Below are positions 36,295 through 46,013 of a stretch of 64,000 nucleotides of DNA, piece after piece. Position 1 is the first letter of the stretch, and each line of letters begins with the position of its first letter. The translations under genes were made by a program, and so were the position numbers. The stretch comes from Ruegeria arenilitoris (GTDB lineage Bacteria; Pseudomonadota; Alphaproteobacteria; Rhodobacterales; Rhodobacteraceae), in contig NZ_WPZQ01000006.1 in the NCBI RefSeq assembly GCF_013030265.1, positions 186,001 through 250,000 on the forward strand. The letters run 5' to 3'. A model generated the notes under the pieces. It had not been told where the DNA came from. It ran no database searches and saw only the letters and a list, made by a program, of their open reading frames with translations.

Positions 36295-39200
36295 CTAGCT
36301 CGCAACGTATCCCGCAACAACCTGCAACAGCTTGAACGCCGTGGCCGCATCATTCTCGACAACGGCCAGGAATTCTTCTTCACCGATGCGCAGGCAGACC
36401 AGATCCGTTTCGGCAACCATGCTCAGCGCGCGAGGTTCTTTGCGGATCAATCCAAGCTCGCCCACCAGCGTTCCGCCACCCACGCGCGTGATCAACTGAT
36501 CCGGGTCGGAATCCTGCGGCAGATACAAGCCCGCCTCGCCCTCAAGGATCATATACGCGCCATCGGTTGGCTGGTCGTCTTTCAGGAACACAACCTCACC
36601 AGCTTTGGCCTCAAACCAGCGCGCACCAAAGGCCAGCAGGCGTAGCTGCCGGCGATCCAGGCCAGAAAAGAGTGGCGTCTGCTCCAGTGCCCGTAGTTTG
36701 CGCGCCAGGTCTGCCGACGCCGCGCCATCGCCCTCAACATCTGCCGGTCCCTGATCAGAAACGACCCGGCCCTGTCGGATCTCAACGAACATGTCGAAGA
36801 CATCTGGCTCTTCAAACTGATCGTTCAGGTAGATGACGGTGGTTTCAGGCAGAAGTTCCCGAAGGTTTTTGTACACCGCGATCTGCGTGTCCATGTCATA
36901 GCTGGCCAGCGCATTTTCGAGGATCAAAATGTCGGGCTTCTTGATCGTGGCCCGTGTAAAGGCCAGCGGCTCAGCCAACGCTGCCGGAAGGTTCTGCCCA
37001 CCCAGCGCAACAGGCACGTCATAAATCAGCTCGACCACCAGAGACCGGGCTCCGTTTTCAGCCAGAACATCCACAATTACTTTGCGTGCTTCGTCCGAAC
37101 GCGCGCCGCCGATCTGGCTGACCTTACCGAACAGGGCGTTTTCCATGACGGTCAGACCGGGTGCGAATTCTGATGGATCCAGCGGGACGAACACATCATA
37201 CAACCGTTCCATCAGCTCAGCTGAATGGCTGTGTCGCAACTCCAGAATGCGGCTTTTTAGTTCTTCACTGAAGGCAGGACCGATCTGTTCGGCCGAAATG
37301 ACAAAAGGCACAGCCAGCATACTGGCAAGCTGCTCATCATCCAGACCAACAGCGCCGTCTTTGCGCGTCTTTTCGACCAACTCAACAGCGGCCTCATAGG
37401 TCGAAGCCTCAAGCCCCAGTTTGCGGAAAAGCGGATGGTCGGTGCCATCCAAACCAAAGATCTGGCGCAACATCTCGATCACGTCACGCGTCAAGCTGAT
37501 CAGGGTTTCATCCAGGCCCAGTTCCCGCAACTGACCCAGGAAAATCGTTTGCTCTGACAGCAACTTTTGCGTGACCGGAACCCGTGGTGTGGCAAACAAC
37601 AGGTTTTCGACCACCGGCAATGCAGGATTATATGTCGCCCGGTCAAAGACCAGTGCCTGTTGCTCCAACCCCTCCCGACGAACGGCCACCTGCACCAGCG
37701 GGCGCAGTTCAACAAGCTTGGCCGCAAGTTCAGGATGCTCGGCGGCGTCAAAGACCTGTTCACTGCCGCGCTGGAACAGGGTCGCGCCTGATCCCATGCC
37801 GTCGATCAGTTGCAGCCACCAGTTGCGCAGCAGATAGGGGTTCTCAAACCCGGCTAGTGACGGATCCAACCATTCGGTCCGGAAAGGATCGCTGCTGTTT
37901 CCTGCACGCAATGTCTCGTGAAAATCGGGATCGTTGGCTTGATCCGAGAGCGGCTTGAACCGCATCGGCATCATGACGTTATCGCCCACAGTTCCCTGAA
38001 ACATCACCGGGCGCGAGGTGGCGTGCCCGATCCTTGCCGCAACAACGCCCTGATGCAGATCAGACAGGTTTACCCCGCCAATCCCTACCTTACCGGAACT
38101 TGGCAATATCTCACGCGTCAGCGTTTCCGCCAGGGCACGGCGATCTTCTTCGCTGGGGGCCGCGATACCGATTGTTTTGCCCGAGGGGAATGTGAGATCC
38201 AGGTCATCCAGAACCTGATTTCCGTCCATATCGCGAACCGAAACGTGATCCAGCACGATGTCGCCGTTCAGTCTTGGCCGCTCAGTCGGCTCTCCTTCGA
38301 ACAGCTTTTCATCCAGCATACCATCCGGTGCAAAGCGTTCGATGACAACTTCCCAGCGCAGCGACATGTCCTGTGTCTGGTTGTAGTATGTCAGCAGCTC
38401 TTTCCAGGGTGAGCTCAGATCCTTATAGGCTGCAAGCGCCGCCACCAGCGCGCCCAGCGAAACCGATCCCTGCAAAACCAGAAGTCCACCAATCAGATAG
38501 AACATGAACGGCGTCAGCTGCGAGATGAAGTTGTTTATGAACTTCATAAAGAACTTCTTTTGGTAGATCTCGAACCGAATGCCAAACAGGCGGCCTAACT
38601 GATCCGAGATCATCGCGCGCCGATAGCGCCAGCCACCATTTGCCCGCAACGTCGAGGCCCCGGCCGCGTTTTCGCCGATCTGCGCGGCCAGCACGCGCAC
38701 TTCCTGAATGCGTTTCTTGTTCAGCAGATTGATCTGGCGCTGCAGGCGCGGGATCAGCCAGGCCTGCAACGGGATCAGCGCAATTGCGGCAAGCCCGAAC
38801 CAAACGCTTTGAAGGAACAAAAAGGACAGGATCGTCAGCATCTGCCCGGCCTGCAGAACCGGCTGACTGATGGCATCCCCCATCAGGCCGCCCATCGGCT
38901 CGCTTTCGGCGGTGACCATCGAGACCAGTTCACCCTGACTGACGCGTTCGAAATACGGCTGCGGGAATCGCAGAGCCCGGCTGATCAGCTGATAGCGGAA
39001 CCTGCGCAGCATACGTTCGCTCAGCACACCTTTCATGGTGTTGATCCGCATTTTCATCAGACCATGCGCAAGAACAGCAGCAAGAAAGGCAAAACACAGA
39101 ATCACCAGAAAGGTGGTTTGCTCAAGACTGTAGCCCCAGACATTGACGATCGAACTGGTTGCGCCGATCGCGTCGTTGATGATGCGTTTTGGCAACTCCA

Positions 39201-39336
39201 ACGTCAGATACAACAGCGGAAACAGCGTCGCCGTCACGGCCAGCAGGATCAGCTGATCGCGTTTTGAGTATTTCCAGATGAAACGGAAGATTGTGCGTTC
39301 TATGGCACCTGCCCCTGCAACTGAACCGTTATCCAA
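36295..39336 (-). CDS. ABC-exporter-like protein with degenerate NBD and cyclic-nucleotide-binding domain
   Basis: A 1013-residue single polypeptide. Residues about 1-310 have an ABC-type-1 transmembrane layout (roughly six spans) with an intracellular helix region resembling exporters. The nucleotide-binding part is unusual: the Walker A position (386-400) reads GKTIGIAAPSEEDRR without the GxxGxGKST pattern; the signature-like LGGQNLPAALAEPLAFTRA (778-796) and Walker-B-like PDILILENALASYD (801-814) are altered (D to E and E to N). Between them is an insertion of over 250 residues. A cyclic-nucleotide-binding-like domain (about 880-1010, VGELGLIRKEPRALSMVAE) closes the protein. It may be a regulated transporter or a non-hydrolysing sensor. 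Convergent with the ArsR gene. Confidence 0.85.
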   Translation of the reverse strand: MDNGSVAGAGAIERTIFRFIWKYSKRDQLILLAVTATLFPLLYLTLELPKRIINDAIGATSSIVNVWGYSLEQTTFLVILCFAFLAAVLAHGLMKMRINTMKGVLSERMLRRFRYQLISRALRFPQPYFERVSQGELVSMVTAESEPMGGLMGDAISQPVLQAGQMLTILSFLFLQSVWFGLAAIALIPLQAWLIPRLQRQINLLNKKRIQEVRVLAAQIGENAAGASTLRANGGWRYRRAMISDQLGRLFGIRFEIYQKKFFMKFINNFISQLTPFMFYLIGGLLVLQGSVSLGALVAALAAYKDLSSPWKELLTYYNQTQDMSLRWEVVIERFAPDGMLDEKLFEGEPTERPRLNGDIVLDHVSVRDMDGNQVLDDLDLTFPSGKTIGIAAPSEEDRRALAETLTREILPSSGKVGIGGVNLSDLHQGVVAARIGHATSRPVMFQGTVGDNVMMPMRFKPLSDQANDPDFHETLRAGNSSDPFRTEWLDPSLAGFENPYLLRNWWLQLIDGMGSGATLFQRGSEQVFDAAEHPELAAKLVELRPLVQVAVRREGLEQQALVFDRATYNPALPVVENLLFATPRVPVTQKLLSEQTIFLGQLRELGLDETLISLTRDVIEMLRQIFGLDGTDHPLFRKLGLEASTYEAAVELVEKTRKDGAVGLDDEQLASMLAVPFVISAEQIGPAFSEELKSRILELRHSHSAELMERLYDVFVPLDPSEFAPGLTVMENALFGKVSQIGGARSDEARKVIVDVLAENGARSLVVELIYDVPVALGGQNLPAALAEPLAFTRATIKKPDILILENALASYDMDTQIAVYKNLRELLPETTVIYLNDQFEEPDVFDMFVEIRQGRVVSDQGPADVEGDGAASADLARKLRALEQTPLFSGLDRRQLRLLAFGARWFEAKAGEVVFLKDDQPTDGAYMILEGEAGLYLPQDSDPDQLITRVGGGTLVGELGLIRKEPRALSMVAETDLVCLRIGEEEFLAVVENDAATAFKLLQVVAGYVAS

Positions 39337-39507
39337 ATATGGCGATCTTTACCCAGACCTAGCACTGGGAATTTACTGCATCGGCATCAGGCTAGGCAAA
39401 TAGTTTCCTATTTTTTCACTTTTATTTAGCTTGTGTGAACTAGTTCATTTGCGCGACACGATTTTAGTGCCTAGTCTCTACATCCAGGACGATATCGGGA
39501 GGTACTT

Positions 39508-39897
39508 TTGCCTGCTACTCTTGGCACGGTGTTGCTTTTGCTCTGCCTATTGCAGATCAAGCACATGTTTGCCGACTTTTACTTGCAAACGCCCAAGATG
39601 CTCTCTGGGCGAGGGGAATATTTTCACGTTGGACGCGCCCAGCATGCCGCAGTGCATGTTGTTGGGTCTGTTCTTGTTTTTCTGGTTATTGGCGCGCCAC
39701 TTCAGTTCATCCTGATCATCGCCGCACTAGAGTGGATTGTTCATTTCAACATCGACTTTTTCAAAGCCAGCTATTCAGACAAGAAAAAGCTGCAGCCTGA
39801 TCAGGCTGCGTTCTGGCGTGCGGCCGGGCTGGATCAGTGCATGCACAATCTGACCTATATCGCCATGGCCTGGGCATGGGTGAAATTCGTGGCCTGA
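39508..39897 (+). CDS. DUF3307-like small membrane protein
   Basis: A 129-residue protein with two to three hydrophobic spans and the pattern LLLCLLQIKHMFADFYLQTPKML, H-x-x-x-H-V-V in AQHAAVHVVG, and VHFNIDFFK, matching DUF3307-type proteins as I recall them. The start is TTG at 39508, preceded by CGGGAGGTAC at good spacing. The function of the family is unknown. It is convergent with the Lrp gene, 2 bases apart. Confidence 0.75.
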   Translation: MPATLGTVLLLLCLLQIKHMFADFYLQTPKMLSGRGEYFHVGRAQHAAVHVVGSVLVFLVIGAPLQFILIIAALEWIVHFNIDFFKASYSDKKKLQPDQAAFWRAAGLDQCMHNLTYIAMAWAWVKFVA

Positions 39898-39899
39898 TC

Positions 39900-40370
39900 T
39901 CAGAATTCAACAGGACGGTTCCGCTTGATCGGTCGCAAAACCACATTCGTCTGCGCGCTGGCAACAGCAGGCAGGCGGAACAGGAAATCCTCAAGGAAGG
40001 AATTGTATGCGGCCAGATCAGCGCACAATACGCGCAGGTGGTAGTCCGCCTGCCCTGTTGTTGCGTAGCAGTCCTGCACTTCCCGGCTGATTTCGATGGC
40101 ACGAATGAACTCGACAATCTTCTCGGGGTCATGCCGCGTCAGGTGAACATGCACGATAGCTTCAAAGCTCAGCCCCATCGCGGTTGGGTTCACGACAGCA
40201 CCATAGCGCTCGATGATCCCTGCCTCTTCCAGGCTGCGAACCCGGCGCCACAATGCCGATGCCGACATACCAACGGCTTCGGCCAGATCAGCATTCGAGA
40301 TGCGGCTGTCCTTCTGCAACATCGTTAGAATTCGACGGTCTCGTTCATCTAGCAACATAGATTTGGCCAC
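39900..40370 (-). CDS. Lrp/AsnC-family transcriptional regulator
   Basis: A 156-residue regulator with an N-terminal helix-turn-helix (LDERDRRILTMLQKDSRISNADLAEAVGMSASALWRRVRSLEEAGIIERYGAVVNP) and a C-terminal RAM/ligand-binding domain (HVHLTRHDPEKIVEFI, CYATTGQADYHLRV). Divergent from the indolepyruvate oxidoreductase gene, as in many proteobacteria, and likely to control it in response to an aromatic amino acid or its keto-acid. Confidence 0.94.
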   Translation of the reverse strand: MAKSMLLDERDRRILTMLQKDSRISNADLAEAVGMSASALWRRVRSLEEAGIIERYGAVVNPTAMGLSFEAIVHVHLTRHDPEKIVEFIRAIEISREVQDCYATTGQADYHLRVLCADLAAYNSFLEDFLFRLPAVASAQTNVVLRPIKRNRPVEF

Positions 40371-40394
40371 ACTTTCCGTAAATCATGGCAAAAT

Positions 40395-40409
40395 TGAACA
40401 ATATTTTCA
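40395..40409. promoter_or_regulatory. Candidate Lrp/AsnC operator
   Basis: The 15-base near-palindrome TGAACAATATTTTCA (two mismatched pairs only) lies between the divergent Lrp and indolepyruvate oxidoreductase genes. Its length and AT-rich centre fit Lrp-type operators. Confidence 0.45.
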
Positions 40410-40504
40410 CTTCACGTACAATACTCCGACCAATCAGGCATAAATTTCCACCTGAACCGGTTTAATCTTCCTCAATTCCAAAGGCAGCCCCATGGAACTG
40501 AGCA

Positions 40505-43500
40505 ATGAGCCATCATGACCCCGCCCCCCGAACATACCAACTTGAAGACCGTTATGACCTGACGACCGGACGGGTCTTCCTCACCGGCACTCAAGCTCTG
40601 GCCAGAATCATGATGGATCAGGCCCGACGGGATCGCGAGGCTGGCTTGAACACTGCAGGCTTTGTCTCCGGCTATCGCGGCTCACCTCTGGGCGGGCTGG
40701 ACTTGGAGTTGTGGCGTTCGAAAGCGCGGCTGAAGGATGAGCGCATCACATTCATGCCCGCAGTGAACGAAGATCTCGGGGCCACCGCCGTTCTGGGCGC
40801 ACAGCAAGCCACCCTCGATCCACAGTGCGAGGTCGAAGGTATCTTTTCCATGTGGTACGGCAAAGGCCCCGGCGTGGACCGGTCTGGCGATGCGCTCAAG
40901 CACGGAAACGCCTATGGATCGTCACCCAAGGGCGGTGTGCTTGTAGTGGCCGGGGACGACCACGGCTGTGTCAGTTCCTCAATGCCGCATCAGTCTGATG
41001 TGGCCTTCATGGCGTGGTTCATGCCGACCCTGAACCCGGCCTCGGTAGATGAATATCTCGAGTTCGGCGAATATGGGTTGGCGCTCTCCCGCTATTCCGG
41101 CACGTGGGTCGGGTTCAAGGCGATATCGGAAACCGTCGAAAGCGCGCGTTCGGTCGAATTGAAACCTGACCGAAACTTTGTCCTGCCCGAGATCGATCTG
41201 CCCGCAGGCGGGTTGCATGTACGTTCGGCCGACTTGCCCTCTCCGGAGATCGAAACCCGCATTCGGCAAAAACTGCGCGCTGTTCGCGCCTTCGCCGAAG
41301 CCAACCCGATAGACCGGCGCATCTATGACATCGACAAGGCCAGTTTTGGATTTGTCACTACCGGCAAAGGCCATCTGGACCTGATGGAGGCCCTGCGCCT
41401 GCTGGGTCTGGATGAAGCCGCCTGCCGCCGTCTGGGCATCGATATCTACAAGGTCGGCATGGTCTGGCCGCTGGCCCGGCGCAACGCGCTACGCTTTGTG
41501 AAGGGAAAAGCCGAGGTTCTGGTTGTCGAGGAAAAACGCGGCATTATTGAGAGCCAGTTCAAGGAGTACTTCTATGACTGGCCCGGCGACAAGCCGCACA
41601 AGATGGTCGGGAAATACGATAGTCATGGCGAGCCTCTGATCCCATGGACGGGTGAGCTGAGCCCGCTGATGCTGGCTCCTATTGTGGCGGCTCGGCTGGA
41701 TCGGTTCTTCCCCGAAGAAAACCTGCCCACCAAAGCCAAAGCCCTAACCGATACACCCCCACAGCTCATCAATGTGCCCGGCGCTACACGCACGCCCTAT
41801 TTCTGCTCGGGCTGCCCGCATAACACCTCGACCAAAGTGCCCGAAGGCTCAACCGCGGCCAGCGGGATCGGGTGTCATGTCATGGCCAGCTGGATGGATC
41901 GGCAGACAGTGGGTTACGCGCAGATGGGCGGCGAAGGTGTGCCGCATGTGGTCGCCTCCAAGTTCAACGGCGGCAAGCATATCTTTCAGAATCTGGGCGA
42001 AGGCACCTGGTATCACTCGGGCTCTCTTGCGATCCGGCAAGCCGTCGCAGCGGGTGCAAACATCACCTACAAGATCCTCTACAATGATGCCGTCGCCATG
42101 ACAGGCGGGCAACCTGTCGATGGCCCGGTCAGCGTTGCCGCTATCGCCCAAACCTGCCGCGCCGAAGGCGTCGAACGAATAGCGATTGTCTCGGATGACA
42201 TCTCCAAGTTTCATGGCACAGACTTTCCGCCCCAGACCACGTTCCATGACAGGGGCGCGTTGGATACTCTGCAGCGCGAGATGCGGGAAATACCCGGTGT
42301 AACGGTCCTGATCTACGAACAGACCTGCGCCACCGAAAAGCGCCGCAGACGCAAGCGCGGAACCATGGAGGATCCCAAACGCTTTGTCTGGATCAACGAT
42401 CTGGTTTGCGAAGGATGCGGGGATTGCTCGGTCGCCTCCAACTGTCTGAGCGTCGAGCCGCGCGAAACACCGCTTGGCAGAAAACGCAAAATCAATCTGA
42501 GCTCCTGCAACAAGGACTTTTCCTGCCTGAACGGCTTCTGCCCCAGCTTTGTCACGGTCGAGGGTGCAACAAGGCATAAGAAAGCGGTCGATTTGGATCC
42601 GGGCAGGCTCGAAAGCGGCCTGCCGCACCCCGACCTGCCTGAACTGGGTCGGCCATTTGATCTGCTGGTCACCGGGGTCGGTGGCACTGGCGTTGTCACG
42701 GTCGGGGCCTTGATCACCATGGCCGCACATCTCGAAGGGAAAGGTGCATCGGTACTGGATTTCACAGGCTTTGCGCAGAAGTTTGGGACCGTCCTCAGCT
42801 ATATCCGTCTGGGAGGTTCTCCCGACGCGCTCAATCAGGTCCGGATTGATCAGGGAACCGCAGATGCGGTGATTGGATGCGACGTTGTGGTCAGTTCCGC
42901 ACCCAAAGCTTCGGCGCATTATCGCAAAGGGACTCAGGTGGTTTTGAACCGCGCAGAAATGCCGACGGGCGATCTGGTTCTGCGCCGCGATGCACAGCTG
43001 GACGTGAAGGCGCGGGAGGAGGCCATCGAACGTGTCGTTGGGGCAGATAACCTGTCCGGATTTGACGCCAACGCCGCCGCTGAAAACATGCTGGGCGATG
43101 CCGTCTTCGCCAACGTCATCATGTTGGGATATGCGTGGCAAAAAGGGCTTGTTCCGGTTTCACATAGCGCGCTGGGTCAGGCCATATTACTCAACGGTGT
43201 TGCGATCGAAAAGAACCGGCTGGCCTTTGCCATCGGGCGCAATATCGCTGCACGGCCCGACGAGTTGACCCGGTTTGGCGATACCACCGCCAACGAAGAA
43301 ACACTGGATCAGATGATTGAACGTCGCGCCGAGTTTCTGCGTGACTATCAGAACGAAAAATACAGCCAAAAGTACAAGGATCGGATCGCTGAGCTTCGAA
43401 GCGCGCTACCCAATGCAGATGAGAAATTGCTGCAGAGCGTTGCCAAAAACCTGTTCCGCTTTATGGCCTACAAAGACGAATTCGAAGTGGCACGCCTGAT

Positions 43501-43933
43501 GACAAACGGCCAATTCACCAAGGAGCTATCCGAGAAATTCGAAGGCGACTTTTCGGTAAAATTCCACATGGCGCCCCCTCTTCTGAGCCGTGGCAAAGAT
43601 GAACGCGGTCGCCCACTCAAACAGGTCTTTGGTCCATGGCTGCAACCCGTTCTGAAAGTTCTGTCTAATGCCCGCCCCCTGCGCGGCACCGTATTCAATC
43701 CCTTCGGCTACCATGAAGAGGCGAGACTGCATCGAGAGCTACTGTCGTGGTACCAGGATCTGCTGGACCAACTCATGACAAGCTATACTGACGCGAATGC
43801 GGGTACATGGGTGGAGATATTCGCCTGTGCCGACGAAATCCGTGGCTATGGTCCAGTTCGGATCAAGTCTGCAGAAACGGCCCGCAAAAATGTTTCGCAA
43901 ATGGTTCAGGATCAGACAGAACAGACTGCCTGA
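40505..43933 (+). CDS. Indolepyruvate ferredoxin oxidoreductase, fused alpha/beta type
   Basis: A 1142-residue fused enzyme that oxidatively decarboxylates aryl-pyruvates such as indolepyruvate to aryl-acyl-CoA, passing electrons to ferredoxin or another carrier. It has the N-terminal pyrimidine-binding domain, the TPP-binding region following FCSGCPHNTS (about residue 434), a cysteine cluster CEGCGDCSVASNC (about residue 635), and the gamma-type domain beginning VTGVGGTGVVTVGALI (about residue 720). This long fused form is usual in aerobic proteobacteria. It is divergent from the Lrp regulator, and its 3' end overlaps the convergent gene by 22 bases. Confidence 0.95.
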   Translation: MSHHDPAPRTYQLEDRYDLTTGRVFLTGTQALARIMMDQARRDREAGLNTAGFVSGYRGSPLGGLDLELWRSKARLKDERITFMPAVNEDLGATAVLGAQQATLDPQCEVEGIFSMWYGKGPGVDRSGDALKHGNAYGSSPKGGVLVVAGDDHGCVSSSMPHQSDVAFMAWFMPTLNPASVDEYLEFGEYGLALSRYSGTWVGFKAISETVESARSVELKPDRNFVLPEIDLPAGGLHVRSADLPSPEIETRIRQKLRAVRAFAEANPIDRRIYDIDKASFGFVTTGKGHLDLMEALRLLGLDEAACRRLGIDIYKVGMVWPLARRNALRFVKGKAEVLVVEEKRGIIESQFKEYFYDWPGDKPHKMVGKYDSHGEPLIPWTGELSPLMLAPIVAARLDRFFPEENLPTKAKALTDTPPQLINVPGATRTPYFCSGCPHNTSTKVPEGSTAASGIGCHVMASWMDRQTVGYAQMGGEGVPHVVASKFNGGKHIFQNLGEGTWYHSGSLAIRQAVAAGANITYKILYNDAVAMTGGQPVDGPVSVAAIAQTCRAEGVERIAIVSDDISKFHGTDFPPQTTFHDRGALDTLQREMREIPGVTVLIYEQTCATEKRRRRKRGTMEDPKRFVWINDLVCEGCGDCSVASNCLSVEPRETPLGRKRKINLSSCNKDFSCLNGFCPSFVTVEGATRHKKAVDLDPGRLESGLPHPDLPELGRPFDLLVTGVGGTGVVTVGALITMAAHLEGKGASVLDFTGFAQKFGTVLSYIRLGGSPDALNQVRIDQGTADAVIGCDVVVSSAPKASAHYRKGTQVVLNRAEMPTGDLVLRRDAQLDVKAREEAIERVVGADNLSGFDANAAAENMLGDAVFANVIMLGYAWQKGLVPVSHSALGQAILLNGVAIEKNRLAFAIGRNIAARPDELTRFGDTTANEETLDQMIERRAEFLRDYQNEKYSQKYKDRIAELRSALPNADEKLLQSVAKNLFRFMAYKDEFEVARLMTNGQFTKELSEKFEGDFSVKFHMAPPLLSRGKDERGRPLKQVFGPWLQPVLKVLSNARPLRGTVFNPFGYHEEARLHRELLSWYQDLLDQLMTSYTDANAGTWVEIFACADEIRGYGPVRIKSAETARKNVSQMVQDQTEQTA

Positions 43934-44652
43934 TCCGGAATCGAGGCTTTGTAGGTCGACAGCCATAGCCGATCCAACCTGTCTACTACATTGGGGTCGA
44001 ACCTCTGTTCGACTTCCCAATATCGTCCTGACGGAACGGAGTAATCGATCTTTGCTTCGGCGCTCAACGCGCGTTGCATTCCAGTTGCATCGGGCAAACC
44101 TGCAGCACTCAGATCGTCCTTTGAAACGCTGGGAAACGCCAAACGGCTGTGCCCAGACGACAACCGGACCACATGGCATCCCTGCCCAGCGCCCATCAGG
44201 GCAAGCCGCGCTGATTTTGCCTCCAGCGATCGCAGAGTCACATCGGGGCGCAGGGGGTCCGCAGTGCCCCGCCCGTAAAAATGAGATTTACCCGACTTGG
44301 GATACACCATGTCACATCCAAGATAGGCAAGGACCGCCGGGTTCAGAGCAGCCAGAGCCCAATACCCTGCGGTGAACGCCATCGTTCCACCGGCATAGAC
44401 AAAGCCGCCATACTTGTTCTGCGCCGGGACATACTCTTTTGCGCTGACAATTCTCTGAGACCGCTCAGTTCTCCTGGGTCTGTTTTCGACTGGGAAATCT
44501 TCGGGATGAACCAAAATGTCCCAGTCATCGCGAATCCGCCAGGCGTTGTTGATCGCAAGCACATGCGAAAACGGGCCACGCGGCCAGTCCCGCGCAGCCA
44601 TCGCCGAAGGGGCGCTTCCAAGTATCAGAACTTTTGGACGTTTATCGGTCAT
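43912..44652 (-). CDS. Hypothetical protein, possible glycosyltransferase/MptE-like
   Basis: A 246-residue protein not firmly recognised. The N-terminal VLILGSAPSAMAARDWP with following AINNAWRIRDDWDILVHPEDFP resembles DUF115/MptE-like and some sialyltransferase-like proteins in which a G-S/G-P-S loop binds a nucleotide. YLGCDMVYPKSGKSHFYG is a second conserved-looking segment. The C-terminal third is polar. No signal peptide. Its 3' end overlaps the oxidoreductase gene by 22 bases. Confidence 0.65.
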   Translation of the reverse strand: MTDKRPKVLILGSAPSAMAARDWPRGPFSHVLAINNAWRIRDDWDILVHPEDFPVENRPRRTERSQRIVSAKEYVPAQNKYGGFVYAGGTMAFTAGYWALAALNPAVLAYLGCDMVYPKSGKSHFYGRGTADPLRPDVTLRSLEAKSARLALMGAGQGCHVVRLSSGHSRLAFPSVSKDDLSAAGLPDATGMQRALSAEAKIDYSVPSGRYWEVEQRFDPNVVDRLDRLWLSTYKASIPDQAVCSV

Positions 44653-44708
44653 GCCTTGCTGGGCCTCTTACCACTCCACAGGCGACTTAGTCCGTTTTTT
44701 CTGTCTCT

Positions 44709-46013
44709 CTAGCCCAAAACGGAAAAACTGCTTTCTTCGTTGATCGGCCGTTTGCGCGAATAGAACCCCACATTGATGCTGCGCTTGATATAAGGCAGCT
44801 CAAATTTCAGAGGATCAGCATCGTGATCGGCCCCACCCTCGCAGTACTCGATCAGGGACGTCATCATCTTGCCCGCAATCGGCGCATTCTTGTATTGGTT
44901 GCCGCTGGTTCCGCAGGCCATGTAAAATCCGGGTAGGCTGGACTTGTCGTAGATCGGAATCCAATCGGTCGACGCATCGTACAGATCAACCACCCCGCGG
45001 GTTTTCGACGGGATACCAAGGCTAGGCACGCGCTGGGCATAACGCATTGCCTGCGTCGTCCACTGATCCGTGAAATCGTGATTGTAGTTAACGTCATCCT
45101 CGCACCACTGGTGGGGATCGCATTCCGGGTCTTCCGATCCGATCAGAATGTGATTGCCATGTTCCGGACGGCAATAGCAGGCGATATCGCTGTCAGATAC
45201 GATCGTGCCATCCTGTTCGAAATCGAACCCATCCGGGGCCGGAACATGTACCACCTCTTGCCGCAGGGGGCGGGTTTCGATTGTCATGTCATCCAGAACA
45301 CCTGCCATCCGGTTGATGATTGCAGAACCGGGACCGGCAACGTTAATAACTACCTTTGCGTGGATTTCTTCGCCTGACGCCAGCCGAACCCCGGAGACAC
45401 GGCCCCCCGCGGTCAGTATTTCGACGACCTCAGCCCCGGTTCGCAATCCAGCCCCGTGCAGTTTCGCAGCATCCATCAGGTTCTGCGCTGAAAGCGCCGG
45501 GTCAGTCACGTAACCTGCCTGAGGCCAATAGACCGCGCCTTCCATATGCCCTCCGTTGGGTTGACCAAAGTCGGGATCATCCATGCGTTTGGCCGGGGCA
45601 AAGCTGTCCAATGTGTAGACAGGCAGCCGATCTTTGATCTGCTCTGCCCCCCACTCTTCGAACGGACAATCCAGTTCAGCGCTGTATTTCTTGTGCTTTT
45701 CCAGAAATTCATTGGCTGCAGTCTTCATGACCAGACATCCGGTTTCGCGAAACTGCGCCAGATTGGTTTCCACAGGCAGTCCCAGATATTCGGCCCAGTC
45801 GCGCCAATAGTGATAACCCTCCCAAGCGAACGCAGTCCCGTCGAATGTGGAATAGTGCATTCTTATGATCGCGCAGGACCCGGCGGTTGAGCCGTGGCCT
45901 ACTTGCGTGTTCCGATCCAGCGACAGGGTCTTCCACCCTGCCTTGGACATCTCGAACGCGATGGCCGCACCGATTACGCCGGTGCCGATGATGATTGCAT
46001 CAGGCTGGCTCAT
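44709..46013 (-). CDS. FAD-dependent oxidoreductase (DadA/sarcosine-oxidase-like)
   Basis: A 434-residue D-amino-acid/N-methyl-amino-acid oxidase-type flavoprotein with the FAD motif IIGTGVIGAAIAFEMSKAG and the C-terminal ACGTSGNQYKNAPIAGKMM. Related enzymes oxidise sarcosine, dimethylglycine or other N-methyl amines. Its start overlaps the TetR stop by four bases. Together with the MttB-like and DMGDH-like genes upstream it forms a likely demethylation operon. Confidence 0.88.
   Translation of the reverse strand: MSQPDAIIIGTGVIGAAIAFEMSKAGWKTLSLDRNTQVGHGSTAGSCAIIRMHYSTFDGTAFAWEGYHYWRDWAEYLGLPVETNLAQFRETGCLVMKTAANEFLEKHKKYSAELDCPFEEWGAEQIKDRLPVYTLDSFAPAKRMDDPDFGQPNGGHMEGAVYWPQAGYVTDPALSAQNLMDAAKLHGAGLRTGAEVVEILTAGGRVSGVRLASGEEIHAKVVINVAGPGSAIINRMAGVLDDMTIETRPLRQEVVHVPAPDGFDFEQDGTIVSDSDIACYCRPEHGNHILIGSEDPECDPHQWCEDDVNYNHDFTDQWTTQAMRYAQRVPSLGIPSKTRGVVDLYDASTDWIPIYDKSSLPGFYMACGTSGNQYKNAPIAGKMMTSLIEYCEGGADHDADPLKFELPYIKRSINVGFYSRKRPINEESSFSVLG

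Noticed and set aside
41849..43141. Open frame of 430 codons antisense within the indolepyruvate oxidoreductase gene
   Set aside because: It is a mirror of the sense gene and has no domain pattern.
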